A stretch of DNA of 7,406 nucleotides from assembly GCA_000416005.1 (NCBI GenBank), contig KE356563.1, positions 875,174-882,579 of the forward strand. The letters run 5' to 3'. Shown in pieces: positions 5,504 through 7,406 of this stretch. A program made the translations under genes and the position numbers. The stretch comes from Haloquadratum sp. J07HQX50. GTDB lineage: Archaea > Halobacteriota > Halobacteria > Halobacteriales > Haloferacaceae. The notes under the pieces are model-generated. The model had not been told where the DNA came from. It saw only the letters and a program-made list of their open reading frames with translations, and searched no databases. Positions within the stretch are counted from its first letter, which is position 1, and each line of letters opens with the position of its first letter.

Positions 5504-6871
5504 TTAATCACTCGCTTCTTGCCTTGCTCCTAACTTAGCCTGTTCTCTTGCGCTTGGGTTGACTGACTCCTTGAACGGAACCTCAGCTACTGTCGCAAAC
5601 ACTGATTCATCACTCTTACTATACCTGTCTGGTAGCTGGACCTCAAATTCGAGATCAAGATCGTCCTCATATATCTCGTCGTTTAATCTCACATCAGTTT
5701 CTTCCTGAAGCTTCTCTGCAGGAACAAACCCGAGTCCAATATTTGTTTCGAGATCTGGATTCCACCACGGAGAGGTCATGTATCCACATTCATTGCCCGT
5801 CTGTGGGTCGGAGATCAGCCAGAAATCAGGCGCATAGTCTCGAATAGGCTCGCCAGCTATCTTGAGACCAACAAGCTTGAGATTGAACGGATACTCGCCT
5901 TCATCGATGAGAGACTGCTGTCTCTCAAGCTCTTCTTTGCCGATATAGTCTCCTGGTTTCTCATCTGGAACTTGATATCCAAGATTCACCTGGAATGGTG
6001 ACGTCTCGTGGTCCATGTCTTGGCCCCATGAGAGAATTCCTGCTGCGATGCGGCGATGATGTCCCGGTGCAATCTGCATTCCGCCGTGTGCTTTGACTGA
6101 ATCTAACACAGGATCCCAGACACGTTCGGCGTTTTTCGATGCGTCGCGAACATATATTTCAAAGCCTTTCTCACCAGAGAATCCAGTCTGGCTGATAAGT
6201 ACCTCTGCACCATTGATTTCTGCCTCCATCAACCCATAATAAGGGATCTCAGACACAGATTCACCAACAACATCAATCATTACATCCTCAGACAGCGGCC
6301 CTTGAATTTGCATGGGAGCAACATCGATTTCATCCACCTCAGCATCGAAATCCATGCCCACGTTGACACCTTGAATCCACTGCATTAACGTTGAATCTGA
6401 GATAGAGAACCAGAATTCATCATCAGATATTCGAAGAAGAATTGGATCATTTAGGATGCCGCCATCCTCGTTACAGAGAATGACATACTTTCCGTGCATC
6501 GGATCGATTTCTGTTGCATCTCTGGTAATAACGTAGTCTGTCAGTGCTTCTGCATCTGGACCCTTGACACGTATTTGACGCTCAACTGCGACGTCCCACA
6601 GTGTCACTGCTTCTGTCAGTGCTTCATACTCCGCCATCGCACCGCCATCTTCTGGCTCAACAAGTCCACGAGGATGATATATCCGGTTGTAAACAGTGCC
6701 CCGCCAGGCACCTTCTTCGTTGAATGATTTATCGAAAAAGGGGGATTTTCGCACACGCGTCGAAACGAGCATCTCAATTCCGGGGTCACCAGTCTGTCTC
6801 AGATTTCTCGGGAGCACTCGATCAGACTGATCGACATCCGGATGATTCGGGTGATCTTGACTATCACTCAT
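5504..6871 (-). CDS. DmdA-like tetrahydrofolate-dependent demethylase (GcvT/aminomethyltransferase family)
   Basis: 455 residues, cytosolic, folate-binding GcvT fold. It is closer to DMSP demethylase DmdA than to glycine-cleavage GcvT: TVYNRIYHP (59-67), LWDVAVERQIRVKGPDA (91-107), GGILNDP (137-143), FWFSISDS (153-160), QIQGP (188-192), GFSGEKGFEIYV (230-241) and SWGQDMDHETSPF (281-293) match DmdA-type blocks, followed by a C-terminal barrel (about 330-435) with MTSPWWNPDLETNIGLGFVP. DmdA moves a methyl from dimethylsulfoniopropionate to THF, giving 5-methyl-THF and methylmercaptopropionate. Bacterial DmdA is about 365-370 residues. The extra length here comes from about 35 N-terminal residues before STRVRKSPF and acidic insertions around 315-326 and 385-425, which may be salt adaptation. 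ATG at 6871 follows a well-placed TATA box. The substrate may instead be another methylated sulfonium, amine or aromatic O-methyl compound (LigM is a related longer demethylase). Family firm, substrate uncertain. Confidence 0.85.
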   Translation of the reverse strand: MSDSQDHPNHPDVDQSDRVLPRNLRQTGDPGIEMLVSTRVRKSPFFDKSFNEEGAWRGTVYNRIYHPRGLVEPEDGGAMAEYEALTEAVTLWDVAVERQIRVKGPDAEALTDYVITRDATEIDPMHGKYVILCNEDGGILNDPILLRISDDEFWFSISDSTLMQWIQGVNVGMDFDAEVDEIDVAPMQIQGPLSEDVMIDVVGESVSEIPYYGLMEAEINGAEVLISQTGFSGEKGFEIYVRDASKNAERVWDPVLDSVKAHGGMQIAPGHHRRIAAGILSWGQDMDHETSPFQVNLGYQVPDEKPGDYIGKEELERQQSLIDEGEYPFNLKLVGLKIAGEPIRDYAPDFWLISDPQTGNECGYMTSPWWNPDLETNIGLGFVPAEKLQEETDVRLNDEIYEDDLDLEFEVQLPDRYSKSDESVFATVAEVPFKESVNPSAREQAKLGARQEASD

Positions 6872-6896
6872 ACTTGTTCATTTATTGAGTATACCG

Positions 6897-6904
6897 ATAT
6901 AAAT
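6897..6904 (-). promoter_or_regulatory. TATA box of the dmdA-like gene
   Basis: ATTTATAT on the minus strand is centred about 29 nt upstream of the ATG at 6871, the distance expected for a leaderless haloarchaeal transcript. No ribosome binding site is seen before the start, which agrees. Confidence 0.6.
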
Positions 6905-6915
6905 AATCATGCTCA

Positions 6916-6926
6916 CCACGTCGTGG
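6916..6926. promoter_or_regulatory. 11-bp palindrome next to the dmdA-like promoter
   Basis: CCACG-T-CGTGG is a perfect inverted repeat with a single central base, lying 12-22 bp upstream of the TATA box. It is GC-rich within an AT-rich promoter region, so it stands out. An operator or activator site is the likely reading; it differs in sequence from the palindromes near the metF-like and oxidase promoters. Confidence 0.4.
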
Positions 6927-6958
6927 ATTTAAATATGATCCTCAATCTGTTGAATAGG

Positions 6959-7111
6959 TTAGGTGCATTTGCGACGCGGTAGGTGCTCATTTAATGGTCG
7001 AATAGTGTTGCTGGCTATCACATCAGGAGGATTGATAGCATCTGCTAATTTGAGGAACTTCACTGCATTATTTTTATCTGCAGGGCGGGGCAGAGGCCCG
7101 GACCCTGACTC
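6959..7111 (-). pseudogene. short open fragment of unknown origin
   Basis: A 50-codon frame between stops, read on the minus strand, with a coding-like part VKFLKLADAINPPDV and the ending NEHLPRRKCT. It has no ATG; a GTG at 7063 would give 34 residues ending at TAA (6961-6959). The regular hydrophobic spacing suggests a helix and a real protein ancestor. I do not recognise the family. It may be the tail of a decayed transposase or a small protein. Confidence 0.25.
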
Positions 7112-7150
7112 TCAAGCGTGAAGCAGTCGGCTCACTGACAAGCGCGTTAC
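7080..7150 (+). pseudogene. possible C-terminal remnant of an IS1341/TnpB-type transposase
   Basis: One plus-strand frame reads GGAEARTLTLKREAVGSLTS and ends at TGA shortly after (about 7158-7160). Haloarchaeal TnpB/IS1341 proteins commonly end with a Gly/Ala/Arg-rich stretch and a Thr-Leu-Lys motif of this kind, following the zinc finger and the last catalytic Asp. None of those upstream parts is present here, so this would be a fragment of about 25 codons. Recognition rests on a short low-information motif. Confidence 0.22.
7081..7107. repeat. GC-rich hairpin
   Basis: CAGGG (7081-7085) pairs with CCCTG (7103-7107), and GGGC (7088-7091) pairs with GCCC (7096-7099) across the loop AGAG, with a small internal bulge. 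It is a stable 27-base stem-loop in an AT-rich surrounding. Because a TnpB-like tail frame crosses it, it could belong to the end of an IS200/IS605 or IS1341-type element and its guide-type RNA, but it may be only a leftover. Confidence 0.45.
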
Positions 7151-7156
7151 ATCAAG

Positions 7157-7169
7157 ATTGAGTCTCAAT
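7157..7169. repeat. 13-bp palindrome
   Basis: ATTGAG-T-CTCAAT is a perfect inverted repeat with one central base. It overlaps the end of the possible transposase tail frame and could be an IS end or a chance AT-rich symmetry. Confidence 0.3.
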
Positions 7170-7406
7170 AATAAGAACGAAATATAACTAAGTTGGAGAA
7201 CTATATGAATAGTTTGTACACATGCACTGCACTCACCTTCGGCCAGGGATTTGACTGATGCAGGCTCGGTTCTCTTCCTCAGCGAGAGGACACAGTCGTC
7301 TGCTATCCCTCACAGGAGATAATCAAAAACTGAGCGAACGCACGGGTTGTCATGTTTGGCTCGTGTTATTTTGCCTGTTATTGTCGATATTTACAGACAC
7401 GTTACC

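Larger units (their letters stand above)
6927..7406. other. 480-bp region with no intact gene; probable mosaic of mobile-element remnants
   Basis: Upstream of the dmdA-like promoter I find no intact gene. The stretch holds a minus-strand open fragment (6959-7111), a GC-rich hairpin (7081-7107) overlapping a plus-strand fragment with a transposase-like tail (about 7080-7160), a 13-bp palindrome (7157-7169), and two frames open to the right edge (plus from ATG 7258; minus ending at 7350). The two edge frames are too short to call. The mixture of short coding-like pieces in different orientations is typical of insertion-sequence graveyards in haloarchaea, but no terminal repeats or target duplication could be defined. 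Confidence 0.4.

Noticed and set aside
5504..6871. Annotation as glycine-cleavage T protein (gcvT)
   Set aside because: Motifs WDVAVERQI and GGILNDP and the block order fit DmdA-type demethylases better, and no gcvH or gcvP is nearby.
7206..7259. 17-codon plus-strand frame from ATG 7206, with a TATA-like sequence about 25 nt upstream
   Set aside because: It is too short and lacks any recognisable feature; AT-rich TATA-like strings are common in this region.
1..7406. CRISPR array, tRNA or rRNA gene
   Set aside because: No regularly spaced direct repeats, no cloverleaf and no conserved rRNA segments were seen on either strand.

Overview
The window looks like a moderate-GC haloarchaeal chromosome, perhaps Haloquadratum-like. 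Base composition is near one-half GC by eye. The proteins are rich in Asp and Glu, and AT-rich TATA-like boxes lie about 25-35 nt ahead of starts that lack Shine-Dalgarno sites, as expected for leaderless haloarchaeal genes. The taxon is inferred from style only; no marker gene is present.

Layout: (1) 1-1011, minus, the N-terminal 337 codons of a dimethylglycine oxidase/sarcosine dehydrogenase-type flavoprotein, running off the left edge. (2) 1146-1835, minus, a creatininase-family amidohydrolase whose conserved C-terminus is displaced by an apparent one-base frameshift; the lost tail is readable in another frame to 1102. (3) 1903-2898, plus, divergent from the creatininase, an M14-type succinylglutamate desuccinylase/aspartoacylase-family zinc deacylase. 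(4) 2983-4059, plus, a haloarchaeal-type hypothetical protein with two helix-turn-helix-like segments. (5) 4149-5012, plus, a methylenetetrahydrofolate reductase (MetF family). (6) 5013-5503, a gene-poor gap with several inverted repeats. (7) 5504-6871, minus, a 455-residue tetrahydrofolate-dependent demethylase of the GcvT/DmdA family. (8) 6872-7406, its promoter followed by a mosaic of short open fragments and hairpins that look like degraded mobile DNA.

The theme is one-carbon metabolism on folate. A DmdA-like enzyme would move a methyl group from a methylated compound to tetrahydrofolate, giving 5-methyl-THF. The MetF homologue can interconvert 5-methyl-THF and 5,10-methylene-THF. The dimethylglycine oxidase homologue would oxidise N-methyl groups and feed methylene-THF. 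The two amide or acyl hydrolases could release N-methylated or acylated precursors. A reasonable reading is an accessory island for catabolism of methylated osmolytes or amines (DMSP, betaine, dimethylglycine, sarcosine or relatives) in a salt-loving archaeon. The actual substrates cannot be read from the sequence. The helix-turn-helix protein and the palindromes beside three of the promoters are candidates for its control.
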